Notes: generated by a model not told the origin, from the letters alone. Counted from the first letter of the stretch, positions 21,263 through 32,821 are shown. The stretch: DNA of 64,000 bases from Ichthyophis bannanicus (GCA_033557465.1 CM066034.1:413022159-413086158), one strand, 5' to 3'. Program-made: numbers and translations.

Positions 21263-21556
21263 TCATGCTGCTTATTCTTTTTAACGTTTCTGTAAGTGAT
21301 ATTGTGGAAGAGCTGTTGAACAAGGTTTGCCTCTTTGCGGATGATATGAAAATCTCCAGTAGAGTAGATACCCAGGAAGGTGTAGAAAACATGAGGATGG
21401 ATCTAGCAAAATTTGAAGAATGGTTGAGAATTTGGCAGCTGACATTTAATGCTAGAAAATGTAGGATTATGTATTTGGGCTGCAAAAATCCAATGGAGTC
21501 GTACAATATAGGGAGTCAAGTACTTCTGTTCATAAAAGAAGAGTGGGATCTGGGGG
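21263..21556 (+). pseudogene. CR1-A type RT fragment
   Basis: Encodes the segment around motif C: LFADDMKISSRVDTQEG, then a thumb-like region ending EEWDLG. It is cut at 21557 by a hAT-type terminus inside the expected 'gatctgggggt' of CR1. The remainder of the LINE is not found downstream. Confidence 0.8.
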
Positions 21557-22229
21557 CAGGGTCGGCCCTAGGCATGTTCTAGCATATTTCCTGCACATGG
21601 TCCCGCTCTGCACATAGTCCTGCTCTGTCAGTGCAAAGGCTGACAGGGATTCCTGAGTCCCACCTGCACCAGCAGAAGAAATCCAGACAGCGGCAGCAAC
21701 TCCCTTATGGCCTTCTTCCACCCTCTCTCCGGCCCTACCATCGCATCCCCAGAAATTGAAAACTGGCAACTGAGAAGCCGATTTTTGCACAGGCGAGCGA
21801 AGCTGGAGCACAAAATAACACAACAGTAGCAGCATTTTATTGCTGTTGCTTCCGTGATCCTCCAAGGCCCAAGATGGGGCCAGCATAGTGGAAGTCTTTG
21901 ACCATGTGCAGAAACCTAGTAGTCGCATGCAGCAAAGGAGACAAGGAACAACACATCCGAGGTTTGTACTTCCCCAAAATTTATTTACTCTGAGTCCCAA
22001 AAAAGAAAACCGAACTGTAGGGCATCTTCATGAGCCAGACCACCTTTGATCAGAATTCCCTCTGAGGCTGCCTAAAGTAATCTAACCTGACCAGGACCCT
22101 CTGCGACCCAGGCTGGTCTCCCTTAATCTCTCCAGCTGGGTGATGCTGGCCAGACCTTTTCTGTCCAGACAATCCCGAGGGAGCCTTGAGCAGTACAGCA
22201 CTGCAGGTAGAAGCTACGAGTTGCCTCAA
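21557..22229. mobile_element. hAT-type terminus; rest unassigned
   Basis: Starts CAGGGTCGGCCCTAGGCA, resembling the ends of the MITE at 35694-35872 and of the fragment ending at 63313 (CTAGGCAA and GGCCCTG). No matching right end or target duplication was found before the L2 at 22230. The intervening 21600-22200 has no named feature. Confidence 0.45.
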
Positions 22230-22849
22230 GCAGTTACCTTCAATTGAAGTGCACATTGAACGAGTGAAATTCAAGGTCCTTACTCTAATACACAAAATTA
22301 TTTTTAATGAGTCTGCTCCATGTCTCTCCCCTCTCCTTGCCTTCTCCAACACTACTAGAAAGCACCGCACTATCACTAATAATTTATTGTCTATACCCTC
22401 AACTAAAAAACACTGTAAACAATCCACTTGTGACAGGACCTTTTCCCTCTATGCTCCATCCCTTTGGAACTCCCTTCCACATGAGCTGCGCAACTGTGTG
22501 AGCCACATTGAATTCCGGAAAAAGTTAAAGACCCATCTTTTCCTTGAGCATTTCTCTCTCCCACCCTAATACCAAACCTCTTACTTTCACCTCCCTGCCC
22601 TTATTCCATTAACCTTACAGTGCTCCCATCCGTAGCAGTCCACATACATATGTATATATGTAAATAGTTGATCACTGTTCACTGCAATTAACTGTATATT
22701 ATAATTTAGTTCTTCATGTTGCTTACTCTGTATCCAGTTATTCGTTCCTTGTAAACAGTTGAAATATACTGCCTTTATTGTTATATGTAAACCGTCTTGA
22801 TTCGTAGAAAGACGGTATATAAAAAATGTTAATTAAATAAATAAATAAA
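22230..22849 (+). mobile_element. L2-clade LINE 3' end
   Basis: Encodes the L2 C-terminal block from about 22260 to 22569 (FKVLTLIHKIIF, LYAPSLWNSLPHELR, FRKKLKTHLFLEHF). A 3' UTR follows, ending in 'tgtaaaccgtcttgattc' and 'gacggtatataaa', then AATAAATAAATAAA at about 22836-22849. It is 5'-truncated. A DIRS element starts 18 bp later. Confidence 0.9.
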
Positions 22850-22866
22850 CTATTTTCTGCTTAGTA

Positions 22867-23090
22867 AGCATAGTTACTCACCTGTAACATGTGATCTCTG
22901 GGGACAGCAGGAATCAGTCCTCACATATGGGTGATGTCAGCGGAGACGGAACCCTTGTGCGGGGCAAATCCCCAGCTTTCAGAGAAAGCCTATGGGAGTT
23001 GCCACTATGCATGCGCGGTCCCCTTCCTGCCCAAGGGTGCCATCTTGCTCAGTCAAATGACCTAGCTAAAAAGACGGCAAAAAGTACAAA
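22867..23090. repeat. DIRS left inverted terminal repeat
   Basis: 'cagtcctcacatatgggtga', then 'agctttcagagaaagcct' and 'ccccttcctgcccaagggt', matches the complement of 28755-28941. The outermost 30 bp differ from the right end, as in other DIRS elements, where each outer end pairs with its own half of the internal complementary region. Confidence 0.9.
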
Positions 23091-23140
23091 ATAAAATAAT
23101 ACTAGGACTGCAACTCCAAGGGGAAGGGAGATGGTCGTAA

Positions 23141-23240
23141 GGACTGATTCCTGCTGTCCCCGGAGAACACCTGTTAGAGGTGAGTAACTACGCTTTCTCC
23201 AGGAACAAGCAGAAAGTCAGTCCTCACATATGGGACTCCC
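23141..23240. repeat. DIRS internal complementary region
   Basis: First half (to about 23193) matches the complement of the left outer end: 'ggactgattcctgctgtccc', then 'gtgagtaactacgct'. Second half ('ttctccaggaacaagcag', then 'gtcagtcctcacatatggg') matches the complement of the right outer end. The fusion point is at about 23193/23194. In the DIRS model this region templates joining of the ends during circularisation. Confidence 0.9.
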
Positions 23241-23399
23241 TAGCTATAGGCTACCGAGAACCCATAGCTAAAAAAGGCTCCCTCTATGAGAGCCAAATGC
23301 AGCTGTAATAGAAATCCAAAATAAGGAAATAGCACTCCAGTAGCCTGAACACAGAAGGATCGGAGGGCAGGAGTTGCCTAGACCTCAAAAAGGTTATGG

Positions 23400-25430
23400 A
23401 GTACAGCCTGCCGAAGGCACTGTCCCATCAGGACTCCCTGTCCAGGCAATAATGAGTTGCAAAGGTCTGACCCAAAGACCAGGTGGTGGCCCGGCAGATG
23501 TCTGCCAGAGGAACAGAGCGCAAATGAGCCACTGATGCTGCCATGGCCCTGACCCTATGGGCATAACACGACCCTCCATCGGAAGCTCTGCTACTCAGTT
23601 GGACAGCATATGCTTTGATACCGCCACCCCCAGTGAACTGGGGTCATAGGATACGAAAAGCTAAGACGCCTTCCGATGCGCTTGCGTACGCTGGATATAG
23701 AAGGCCAATGCCCTCTTACAGTCCAGGGTGTGCAGGATCGTCTCTGCCCAACTAGCATGCAGCCTGGGAAAAAAGGTAGGCAGAACCACCTCCTGGTTGA
23801 AGTGGAATGAGGAGACCACTTTCGGAAGGAACTTGGGGTGCATGCAAAGCACCACCCAGTTCCTATAGAATCTGGTGTAAGGCCTTTCTGATATTAGGGC
23901 CTGGAGCTCACTCACCCTCTGGGCGGATGTGAGTGCCACCAAGAAAACCACTTTCCAAGAGAGATAGCGTAGATGGCAGGTCACCAATGGTTCAAAGGGC
24001 GGCCTAGTTAACTGCCCTAACACCACATTCAGATCCCATTCGGTCGCCGGGGGGTGAACCGGGGGTTTCAAGAGAAGCAAGCCCCTCAGAAACCGCGAGA
24101 CCAAGGGGTGGGCTGAGAGAGGCTTCTTATCCACCAGAAAGTGGTTCGCCGCAAGGGCACTGAGGTGCACTCTGACAGAGATGGACTTGAGGCCCAAATC
24201 AGAGAGGCGGAGAAGGTATTGAAAACCACCCCCACCGGGCAAGAGAAAGGATCCACCTCCTGCTCCTCGCACCACGCTGTGATACGAATGTGACATGCTT
24301 TGCCGTGAATGGAATGGATACAGCAGACATGTAGCTATTGGGAGTTATTATAAGGCATAACAGCTTGCAGAATGGCCATAGTAGTCCTGTAAGATATTAG
24401 GGGTTATTTTAGAGCATACACAGCTTGCCTGTAAGATATTAGGGGTTATTATAGGGCATAAACAGTTTGCTTGAAGTGGTCTGAACTAGTATAGTGAGTC
24501 AGAAGCACTTCTCTGTACATAAATTGTGTATGAAATCTATATCCAATCATAATCATGAGAATTTTGCTTTCACATGAAGCTCACGCTGTAGTATCCAATG
24601 AAAACACATCTCTGATAGAAAACAATTACTGAAACTTGTATATCAAACGTGGAACTTTCCAAGGAGGACGGGACGGTACCAGGGACAAAGCAGACTCCTG
24701 CTTTGGCAGCTCTCCCGGATTCCTTACAGCATCGTGAAAGTTCCCCCGATCGCTGAAGTGAAGCTACAATATCCGGTATATGTATTGATGCATTTCATTT
24801 TATGCTAATCATTTGATGCTAGTCGTTTTACTTATAATCTTTTTATGCTAAAACCTACTTATAATCTTTTATTTACTATACAATAAAAAGTATTCTAGTA
24901 TTACTATCCAATTGTGCCTGGTTGGTATGTCAGTGAGGACTCAGTTTGATTTTTTATAGTAATACACACGCGCAAATCTGTGCCACTTCAAGGCATAGGC
25001 CCATCTAGTTGACGGCCTCCGCGAGGCCAGCAAGACCTCCTCAATATTCCTTGGAAGGAGGAGCGGAGCGAGAATTACCTTTTCAGCAGCCACGCCATCA
25101 AGGTGAGGGAGCTCAGGTTGGGGTGCAGGAGAGAGCCCCCCCTCCTGAGATAGGAGGTGTGGGGAGGACCCCAAGGGAATGGGAGCCTCCACCGCTAGCT
25201 GCAGTAGAAGCGGGAACCAGGGTTGCCTGGGCCACCGTGGGGTGATAAGGATGACCGAGGCTCTGTCCTGGAGAATCTTGAACAGAGTCTTGGCCACCAG
25301 AGGCGTCGGGGGAAACGCATACAGAAGGCCCACGGACCATGATACCAGAAAAGCATCGGGGCCACCCTGTGTGGGTGCGGCTGCCTGGAGCAGAAACGGG
25401 CAAATGGTGATTGTCCGGACCCGCAAATAG
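23400..25430 (-). pseudogene. DIRS tyrosine recombinase region, interrupted by LTR
   Basis: Reading 5' to 3' on the minus strand: a segment with FPPTPLVAKTLFKILQDRA and ILITPRWPRQPWF typical of DIRS between RNase H and recombinase, then the recombinase start (STRWAYALKWHRFARV). It is interrupted by the LTR at 24278-24966. After it comes LTSAQRVSELQAL (catalytic Arg box). In another frame near 23580-23440, AHRVRAMAAS (HxxR box) and FATHYCLD follow, with the probable nucleophile Tyr. A frameshift lies at about 23650 and a stop follows CLDRES. Confidence 0.88.
24278..24966 (+). mobile_element. Solo LTR inserted in the DIRS recombinase gene
   Basis: Begins TGTGATACGAATG and ends AGTAATACA (TG to CA), flanked by the 5-bp duplication CACGC at 24273-24277 and 24967-24971. 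'acaataaaaag' near 24880 could be its polyadenylation signal on the plus strand. Three imperfect repeats of about 50 bp with 'ggggttattataggg' lie at 24330-24480. A 5-bp duplication fits either a Gypsy or an endogenous retrovirus LTR; no internal region remains, so I cannot choose. Confidence 0.88.
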
Positions 25431-25439
25431 GTCCATCAC

Positions 25440-26900
25440 TGGCCACCCCCAGGTCCAGAAAAGCCAATTGGCTTCCCAGCAGTCCAGCTGCTATTCGTGG
25501 GGCTGGAGAATCCTGCTGAGCCTGTCGGATAGACAGTTGGCCTGGCCCAGCAGGTAGACTGCTCGGAGACAAATGCCATGCCGGGCTGCAAACGAGCACA
25601 GGTCCAGGGTTTCCTGACATAGGGGATGGGACCCTGTACCACCCTGCTTATTCACATAGAACATGGCCACCTGGTTGTCTGTCTGCACCAAGACAGGTTC
25701 ATGGGCCAGGAGCTGCCTGAAAACCTCTAGGGCTAGGCGGATGGCACAGAGTTCCAAGAAACTGATTTGTTGGGTCCTCTCACTCGGGGACCACACTCCT
25801 TGAGTACAGAAACCTTGGCAATGGGCCCCCCAGCCCAGCCGGGATGCATCTGCGGTAAGGATCCTCATGTGCAGAGGAGCCTGGAAAGGCATTCCTGCCT
25901 CCAAGTAATGCAGTTGGAGCCACCAGGCCAGGGACCGTACCAGACGCCTGGACACTTTGACCCTGTCCCGGAGGCACCCTGTGGCCTGAGACCACTGGTC
26001 TCTGAGACACCATTGAGCGGTCCACATGTGGAGGCAGGCATCCAGGTTCACATGGACTGTTGAAACCATGTGCCTGAGGAGGCGAAGGAATTGTTTTGCT
26101 GACACTATAGACCTGCGACTCACTTATCCTGCCAGAGCCATAAGCCTTTGTGCCCTGTCTGCAGGCAGATAGGCCTTCGCCTGAAGGGTGTTGATTCTGG
26201 CCCCAATGAACTCCAGCTGTTGAGTCAGAGTGAGGCTGGACTTGGGGTAGTTGATTACGAACCCTAAGTGTTTCAGCACCTGGATGGTGCGAGTTGTGGC
26301 CTGGTGGACCTCAATGGCTGAAGTGCCTCTGATGAGCCAGTTGTCAAGATAGGGGAAGACAAAGACCCCTTGGAACCTGAGAAAGGCGGCAACCACTGCC
26401 AGGCACTTTGTGAACACCCTGGGGGCCGACGCAAGGCCAAAGGGAAGTACTCTGTACTGGTAATGATTGCTCCCCCCCACCACAAAGCGCAGATATTGCC
26501 TGTGGCTTGGGTGTATGCGCATCTTTTACGTCTAAGGAGCATAGCCAGTCTCCTTGGCGGAGGTAAGGCAGCAATATCCCAAGGGAGAGCATCTTGAACT
26601 TCTCCCTCACCAGGAATTTGTTGAGGTTGCACAGGTCGAGGATGGGTCTGAGGCCTCCTGTTCGCTTTGGCACAAGAAAGTACCTGGAGTAGAAGCCCAT
26701 GACCTGCAGGTGGTGGGGCATCGGTTCTACCGCCTGATCCTCGAGAAGGCCTGCTAACTCCTTCAGAAGAAGGTCCTGGTGAAGGGCAGACCTGAGGGGC
26801 TCTCCTGGGAAATAATGAGGAGGCACCTGGGCTAGGTGAAGAAGATATCTCTCCCGGACCACCTGTAAGACCCAGGCATCGATGGTAATGGCTGTCCACC
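25440..26900 (-). pseudogene. DIRS reverse transcriptase and RNase H, broken
   Basis: RT begins near 26890 with GYLLHLAQVPP-like context, then GFYSRYFLVPKRTGGLRPIL and KFKMLSL (around 26600-26700). Next come YQYRVLPFGLASAPRVFTK and the catalytic FVFPYLDNWLIRG (about 26340). The RNase H part is at 26110-25490, with LTADASRLGWGA, SFLELCAIRLAL and VQTDNQVAMFYVNKQGG. The RT DD motif appears as LDN, normal for DIRS. A stop separates RT from RNase H at about 26123, and frame changes occur near 26550. Confidence 0.88.
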
Positions 26901-27032
26901 TGTGGGCATACAAAGCAAGCCAGCCTCCTGTCGCCCGCCTGGCTCCTGCTGGAAGAGGGGCCATGTTGCAGGAGTCAAAAGCCACTCCCAGGCCGGGCCA
27001 GAGTAAGTGCCTGTGGTTTCGGGGCTTTCTGA

Positions 27033-28409
27033 TTACGCGGGCCATGCCCCTGTCCCTAGGCCTGCTGCCCCTGTTGGGGAGCCGGGGGGGGCCTGGTAAT
27101 GGGGGTAACTTCGGTAAGCAGTACCCTTCCACGGGTAAAAGGGCTTTTTACCCGAGCCCTTCTTGCGAGAAGGGGCAGAGGTCTTCTTGGAGAGCCATGT
27201 CCTCGTTATGTACTCGGTCTCCAGCTCTGCAGCCTTGTCGGTCATGGGTTTGCCAAAGAGATTCTCCCCTTGGCATGGGACATCGACAAACTTGTCCTGA
27301 ACCCATTGTTTGAGGTCTAATGACTGCAGCCAAGCCTGGCGGTGTGCACCGATTCCAGCCGTGGCTACCCGGGCCGCCGACTCGAACCCGTCATAGGCCA
27401 CCTGAGACATAAACTTTGAGCACTCATGGACGGCTTTGGACAGGCCCTTGAAGCACTGCAAAGGCTCCTCGGAGAAACCAGCAGAGAACCCAGCAAGTTC
27501 TTTCACCAGGTCTCTCAGGTACATGCCCATGTACAGCTGGTATGCCTGGATCCGACAATTCAGCATTGCCGCCTGGAAGCACTTCCTGCGTCTTCTGGCT
27601 CTTCAGCCTGCGCATTGCCGATTCCACAACCATGGAGTTGTGCGGCAGTTGTGATTTCTGAAACCCAGGGCTCCAGCGGACTCGATACATCGAGTCGAGC
27701 CATTTGCTGACCACTGGCGCCAACGCCGGTGTCTCCCACATACGGAGCATTAGTCATTCCAGGATCGGAGGCATGGGTACAGTAAGGGCCTCCCGAGGGG
27801 GGCCTTATACTGGAGGATCTCGAGCTCGTCGGCTCGAGGATCCTCCTCGGACTCCGTGAGGAACACCAAAGCCTTGGACATGTCCCGCACAAAGTCAAAG
27901 AATCTCATGCCCTCCGGAGTGGACCTTCTCTGAGGCTCGGATACCGGAGAATTGGAAGGGACATTCCTATGTCAGCGGGTATCCAGAGACTCCTTGTCTT
28001 CGGTTTCCCATGCCAACACCGTCGGGCCCGGTGCCGGTTCCCCCGGAAGGGAGTCCTCGACGAGGACAGTCGGTACTTGCCTTAGCTGATCCATCTCCCG
28101 ATGAGGAACCTTTGCTGGGCGCTCCTTCTCCGAAGATCCGTGCCGGCGCTCGGGACTCCGCGATAGGCCCAGGGAGGAGCCAGGTCGCTTGGAACCATCG
28201 AGAGATACCACCTTCAAGGATTTCTTCTTTCTCTTGTGTTCCCTTGAGGGGGACCCCCTTTCCGAGGAACCTCGACGCTGCTCTGGCTCAGAATGTTCCC
28301 CCCGAGACATGGAGGCCTCGGACAAGGTCCAGGCTCTCGGAAGCATGGGGGACTCAGAAAAAATCCTATCATGCTGCTGCTGGGGGCTCTTCAGGGCCTT
28401 GGAGGACAT
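27033..28409 (-). pseudogene. DIRS gag-like ORF1, broken
   Basis: The N-terminal part (28409-27972) is Ser/Arg/Lys/Glu-rich, with basic KRKKK and acidic WETEDKESLDTR stretches. The C-terminal part (27566-27033) has AYQLYMGMYLRDLVKEL, CSKFMSQVAYDGFESAARV and a basic tail. This two-part layout is typical of the DIRS gag-like protein. Frames are disrupted between 27566 and 27972. A fragment of the same protein is at 63765-63855. Confidence 0.75.
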
Positions 28410-28754
28410 TTTCCTACACGGCCACAGACTGTTGGTTCATGGTTGGGCCCGAGGCACCGGAGGCAGCAGTCATGTGTATCGGTGAGGGATATCAGTTTCA
28501 CGCACCAATCGTATTTCTTAAACCCACTGGTAGCCATCGGGGGAAAAAGGGTCCCTGCAAAGTCGAAGACCCGGGCTGCCAGTGAAAAGAAAAAAGGCGT
28601 GAACGCCGCAAGTCAAAACTAACAAAAAATGAAAAGAGAGACGCACTCGATACTGGCGTACCGAGCCGAAGGTGGAAAGAGGTACAGGTGTCGACTGGTC
28701 GAAGGAAACAGGAAAAAAAATCAACTTTTTTAAGGGACATTGTGGACTATATCC

Positions 28755-28941
28755 AAAGGGCTCCGCGGAAAAAAGGAGACTGAGCAAAATGGTACCCTTG
28801 GGCAGGAAGGGGACCGCACATGCGTGGTGGTAACTCCCAAAGGCTTTCTCTGAAAGTTGGGGATTTGCTCCACACGAGGGCTCCGTCGGTGCCGACGTCA
28901 CCCATATGTGAGGACTGACATCCTGCTTGTTCCTGGAGAAA
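28755..28941. repeat. DIRS right inverted terminal repeat
   Basis: Complement of the left repeat: 'acccttgggcaggaagggg', 'aggctttctctgaaagttgg', 'cccatatgtgaggactga'. It ends near 'gttcctggagaaa', matching the second half of the internal complementary region. Confidence 0.9.
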
Positions 28942-29814
28942 CTTCTGCTACACTGCTACTGGTTGAGCTTGCACTGCTTGATCAAATTAATGACGTCCCA
29001 AAGCAGGAAGTGCAGGAGGAGACAGGAGCCGCAAAGTGTGGCTCAGTGGAGTACCTTTCTGCAGAGGCAGGCCTTTCAATTTGTTCAGTCCAGCTATGGC
29101 ATAAAAAGTAGTGGGTGACCTGCATGGACTGTTGACTGGAAATGAGGCTGGTTCTTGGATGACTCGGCCTGCCTGCTCGAACAGATGAAGTACCAAAGGG
29201 AAAGCGCTCTAGCATATCAGCTAAGTTTAAAAAACAAACAAAAGACAAGGAGGAGAGTGGAGGGAGACTGCTGGGGAGAAGGAGGAGGGGGATATGGAGA
29301 AAGAATGTGACTGAATGAGATAGGGATAAGGAAACAGACAGAATGTAACTGCTGGGGATGGAAGAAGAGAGACTACATGTGACTACTGGGGATGATGGGA
29401 TAGTTTATATGAGTGCCCCTATTTTATGATAGGGATGGTTTGTGGCTCTTCAAATATTTTGCACAACAGTAAAAAAAAAAAAAAAAGACGCTTCTGTTTT
29501 GAAAGGTTCCAGACTCCAGGTTTGGGGGATCAAATATGTATGGAGGAGAGCTAGAGTATGGATCATTTGTGGGGGAACTTCTGGGTTGTGTATTAAACCA
29601 GATTAAGATGTGTGGGATTAATTTTAAGAAAATATTTTATGTAGGTTGATGTTCACAATATTGTGAGCTATTTTATTTTTATTATGTAAAAACTGATAGG
29701 CAAAATCAGTAAACTGTACTAGGCTTTGCACACAGGTTAGCTCAGTTTTAGTGCACAACTTTTTGTGTGCTTCCAATGCAAGAGCTAGTTTTGCATGTGA
29801 GCTAACTGTGGGCA
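28942..29814. other. No recognised gene
   Basis: 28942-29250 carries short open frames on both strands without known motifs. 29469-29486 is an A run. 29700-29814 is AT-rich and probably belongs to the old repeat that follows. Confidence 0.45.
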
Positions 29815-29965
29815 AAGCCTCCAGCAGACAGCAGAACACAGCATATTTAAATCCATTTAAATGAATGGTAGTGAAGCAATCAGCTATGCAGCACAGATGC
29901 AGAGAAGTGTGCAGAAGACCGAAGACTGAGCGTAATGCTGGTGAGGAGGATTAAAGAGAGGCTCA
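29815..29965. repeat. Old interspersed repeat (empty site for the mariner)
   Basis: 'gcatatttaaatccatttaa', 'agtgaagcaatcagctatg' and 'gatgcagagaagtgt' match the sequence flanking the mariner at 58138-62391 (left flank 58105-58137, right flank 62392-62475). The family is unnamed. The stretch 29966-30150 is related AT-rich material. Confidence 0.7.
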
Positions 29966-30151
29966 TTGTTCTGCTGTCAGCACCAGTGATGAAATGTTAA
30001 TCTGTATATAGTAGTTTTTACAAGATTATTTATGTGCAGAATTGCATTCCAGTATATGTGTGGATGTTATGCACATGTAATTCTAAAGTGCTGAATTGTG
30101 TATGATACTTTGGCATTACGTGTGTATAATATCCACACTTTTATGCTGGAA

Positions 30152-31557
30152 TACGGCAACATGGTTTTACCGAAGGACGGTCTTGCCAAACAAATCTGAT
30201 TGAGTTCTTTGATTGGGTGACCAAGGAACTAGATCTGGGGCATGCAATGGATGTCATCTATCTGGATTTCAGCAAAGCCTTTGATACTGTTCCTCATAAG
30301 AGGCTTGTCAATAAACTCAGTAGCTTGGGGATGGGTCCCAAGATAGTAAACTGGAATAGAAATTGGTTGACTGACAGACAACAGAAGGTGATGGTACATG
30401 GAGCTCACTCGGATGAGAGGAAGGTGATTAGCGGGGTGCCTCAGGGTACGGTCCTGGGCCCGGCACTGTTCAATATATTTGTGAGTGATATTGCTGAAGG
30501 ACTGAATGGAAAAGTCTGTCTTTTTGCAGATGACACAAAAATTTGCAACAGAGTGGACTCCCCCGAGGGAGTGGTTAACATGAGGAAAGATCTACAAAAG
30601 CTGGAAGACTGGTTTAATGCTTGGCAACTACGATTTAATGTGAAAACGTGCAGTGTCATGCACTTGGGTAGCAGAAATCCAAGGGAAAAGTACACAATAG
30701 GGGGTGAGAGGTTGGTATGCACAGTTCAGGAGAAAGACCTTGGTGTGATTATCTCTGATGATCTCAAGGTAGCAAAACAGTGCGACAAGGCGGTGGCAAA
30801 AGCCAGGAGGATGTTGGGCTGCATACAAAGAGGGATTACCAGCAGAAAGGAAGAGGTACTTATGCCACTGTACAAGTCACTGGTGAGGCCTCACTTGGAA
30901 TACTGTATTCAGTTTTGGAGACCATATCTTGCAAAAGATGTAAAAAGACTGGAAACTGTTCAGAGAAAGGCGACCAAAATGATTTGGAGCCTGCGTCAGA
31001 AGCCTTATGAGAAGAGACTTGAAGACCTAAATATGTACACTTTGGAGGAGAGGAGAGACAGGGGAGATATAATTCAGACCTTTAAATACTTAAAGAGAAA
31101 TGATGAACAAACAAACCTCTTCCAAAGACGGGGAAGCTGTAAAACTAGAGGGCATAACATGAAGCTGCAAGGTGGTAAACTGAAAGGCAATGTCAGGAAA
31201 TATTTCTTCACTGAAAGGGTGGTGGATGCTTGGAATGCCCTCCCGATGGAAGTGGTGGGGGCAAACACGGTGATGGAATTCAAAACGGCATGGGACAAAC
31301 ACAGTGGATCCCTTTACAGCAACAGGATAAAAGCAAAATAAACGGTACCATCTAACTTCTGAACTATCTAGCGTCTCAACAAATAAGGGTGTCCTACATG
31401 GAGTGGTGGGTTCACCCCTAAACAAAAACAAAAACATGGGGAGGGGTGGCCTGCACAGAGCGACAGGTGCACCTACCCTTGCCATCTTGCTGGGCAGACT
31501 AGATGGACCATGCTGGTCTTTATCTGCCGTCACTTACTATGTTACTATGTTACTATG
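30152..31557 (+). mobile_element. CR1-C LINE, 5'-truncated
   Basis: Starts inside the RT ('aacatggttttaccgaagga') and runs to a 3' UTR ending 'ctgccgtcacttactatg' with repeated TACTATGT at 31538-31557. Its tail differs from the CR1-B and CR1-A tails in this window. The RT-to-C-terminus frame is uninterrupted. Confidence 0.92.
30217..31341 (+). pseudogene. CR1-C RT C-terminal half, open but truncated
   Basis: A 374-codon open frame: VIYLDFSKAFDTVPHKR (motif A Asp present), GVPQGTVLGPALFNIFVSD, LFADDTKICNRVD (motif C), EYCIQFWRPYLAKDVKRLE, MYTLEERRDRGDIIQTFKYL and KYFFTERVVDAWNALPMEVV. It lacks the endonuclease and RT fingers, so it is a dead-on-arrival copy despite intact codons. The first Met is internal to the domain and not a real start. 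Confidence 0.88.
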
Positions 31558-32346
31558 GAATGCTATTCTGAGCATAAATAATATTGCAAAAACTGCTATA
31601 TGCAGAATAACATATCATATATATGTGTGAGGCAGCTGCTAATATGGATGCTGCTAGCACAGATCCACGTGTGCATGCTCTTCCATTTGAATACCCTTTG
31701 TTTACACCATTGGAGAGCAAACTTCCTATGATAAACTTACTTATAAAACCAATAAAATGCTAGGAATCATAAGGAAAGGAATGGAGAACAAGACAAAAGA
31801 TATTATAATGACTCTGTATTGTTCTATGGTGCGACCGCACCTTGAATATTGTGTGCAATTCTGGTCATTGTATCTGAAAAAGGATATAGCGGAATTAGAA
31901 ATGGTACAGAGAAGAGCCCCCAAAATGGTAAAGGGGATGGAAAGATACCCCTATGAGGAGAGGCTTAAAAAGTTAGGGCTTTTCAACCTGGAAAAGAGGT
32001 GGCTGAGGGGAGATATGATAGAGGTCTATAAATTAATGAATAGAGTGGAACGGGTAAACATAGATTGATTATTTATGCCATCAAAAAACAGAAAGACTAC
32101 GGGACATGCAATAATGCTTGTAACCCGTTTAAGACTAATAAGAGAAACTATTTTTCACTCAACGCATAATCAAACTCTGGAATTCATTACCGGAGGATGT
32201 AGTAAAAGCTGTTAGTATAGCTGGGTTTAAAAAAGGTTTGGACAAGTTCCTGGAGGAAAGGTCCATAAACCATTATTAAAGAAGCCCCAGGTAACCCAGG
32301 TAATCCACTGCTTGCCCCAAAACAAGCATTATATATATATACAGGG

Positions 32347-32541
32347 TGGCCCAAAAAAGTGAGAACATCTCGTAAATTAAAAGCTTATATAGTTTAGTTA
32401 TTTACCTTTTTAAGCTATATAACGTCTTTATTTCAACAATTTCCGGTCGCCATCTTTTTTTTTTTTAAATTTGTCAATCGTTTACATCTGTCTTTTTGAA
32501 TTTTTAAAGAACTTATATGCTACGAGATGTTCTCACTTATA
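32347..32541. mobile_element. Tc1/mariner-like MITE
   Basis: 'agtgagaacatctcgtaaat' at about 32358 and 'ctacgagatgttctcactt' at 32520-32538 are inverted ends. The left side carries an extra 'cagggtggcccaaaaa' absent from the right. TA-rich flanks on both sides fit TA target choice. No transposase. Confidence 0.7.
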
Positions 32542-32576
32542 TATATACATGTACTTATATATATACATATATATAT

Positions 32577-32700
32577 GTTCCCTGTAAAATAGTTACCTCC
32601 AGGTTATAATGCCCTGTTTAATGTAATTTCAGTTTGTTCAATGTAAACCGCACTGATGCAGAATAGCGCGGTATATAAGAGAATGTAAATAAATAAATAA
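32577..32700 (+). mobile_element. Short L2-tail element
   Basis: Starts GTTCCCTGTAAAATAGTTA and ends 'gcggtatataagagaatgta' then AATAAATAAATA. It is nearly identical over its whole length to 49768-49898 and starts at the same base, suggesting a defined short element and not random truncation. Confidence 0.8.
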
Positions 32701-32821
32701 ATATATATATGTGTGTATATATATATATATAGTACCCTCACGTTAAATGTAACCCTCCAATTGTGATGTGACCACTTTGATTGTAGGATAAGGTGATATA
32801 CAAATCCATCTAAATAAATAA
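32701..32821 (+). repeat. TA microsatellite and an older L2 tail
   Basis: 32700-32735 is a TA/TG simple repeat. 32736-32821 ends 'gtgatatacaaatccatcta' then AATAAATAAA, an older L2-like tail. Confidence 0.6.

Larger units (their letters stand above)
22867..28941 (-). mobile_element. DIRS-type tyrosine recombinase retrotransposon
   Basis: Antisense DIRS element with inverted terminal repeats, an internal complementary region at 23141-23240, and gag-like, RT/RNase H and tyrosine recombinase regions in the expected order (gag at 28409, recombinase at the 23400 end). It is about 5.38 kb once the 689-bp LTR insertion and its duplication are removed. Termini are inferred from the internal complementary region, where complements of both outer ends are fused. 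DIRS elements integrate by a tyrosine recombinase and make no target duplication. All ORFs are broken. Confidence 0.93.

Noticed and set aside
23661..24296. Recombinase frame starting at 24296
   Set aside because: The first residues come from the inserted LTR, so the apparent start is not the gene's start. Kept only as part of the DIRS pseudogene.
28857..29248. Frames on both strands considered as a hAT/ZBED transposase piece
   Set aside because: The resemblance was impressionistic, and no BED finger or dimerisation motif could be seen.
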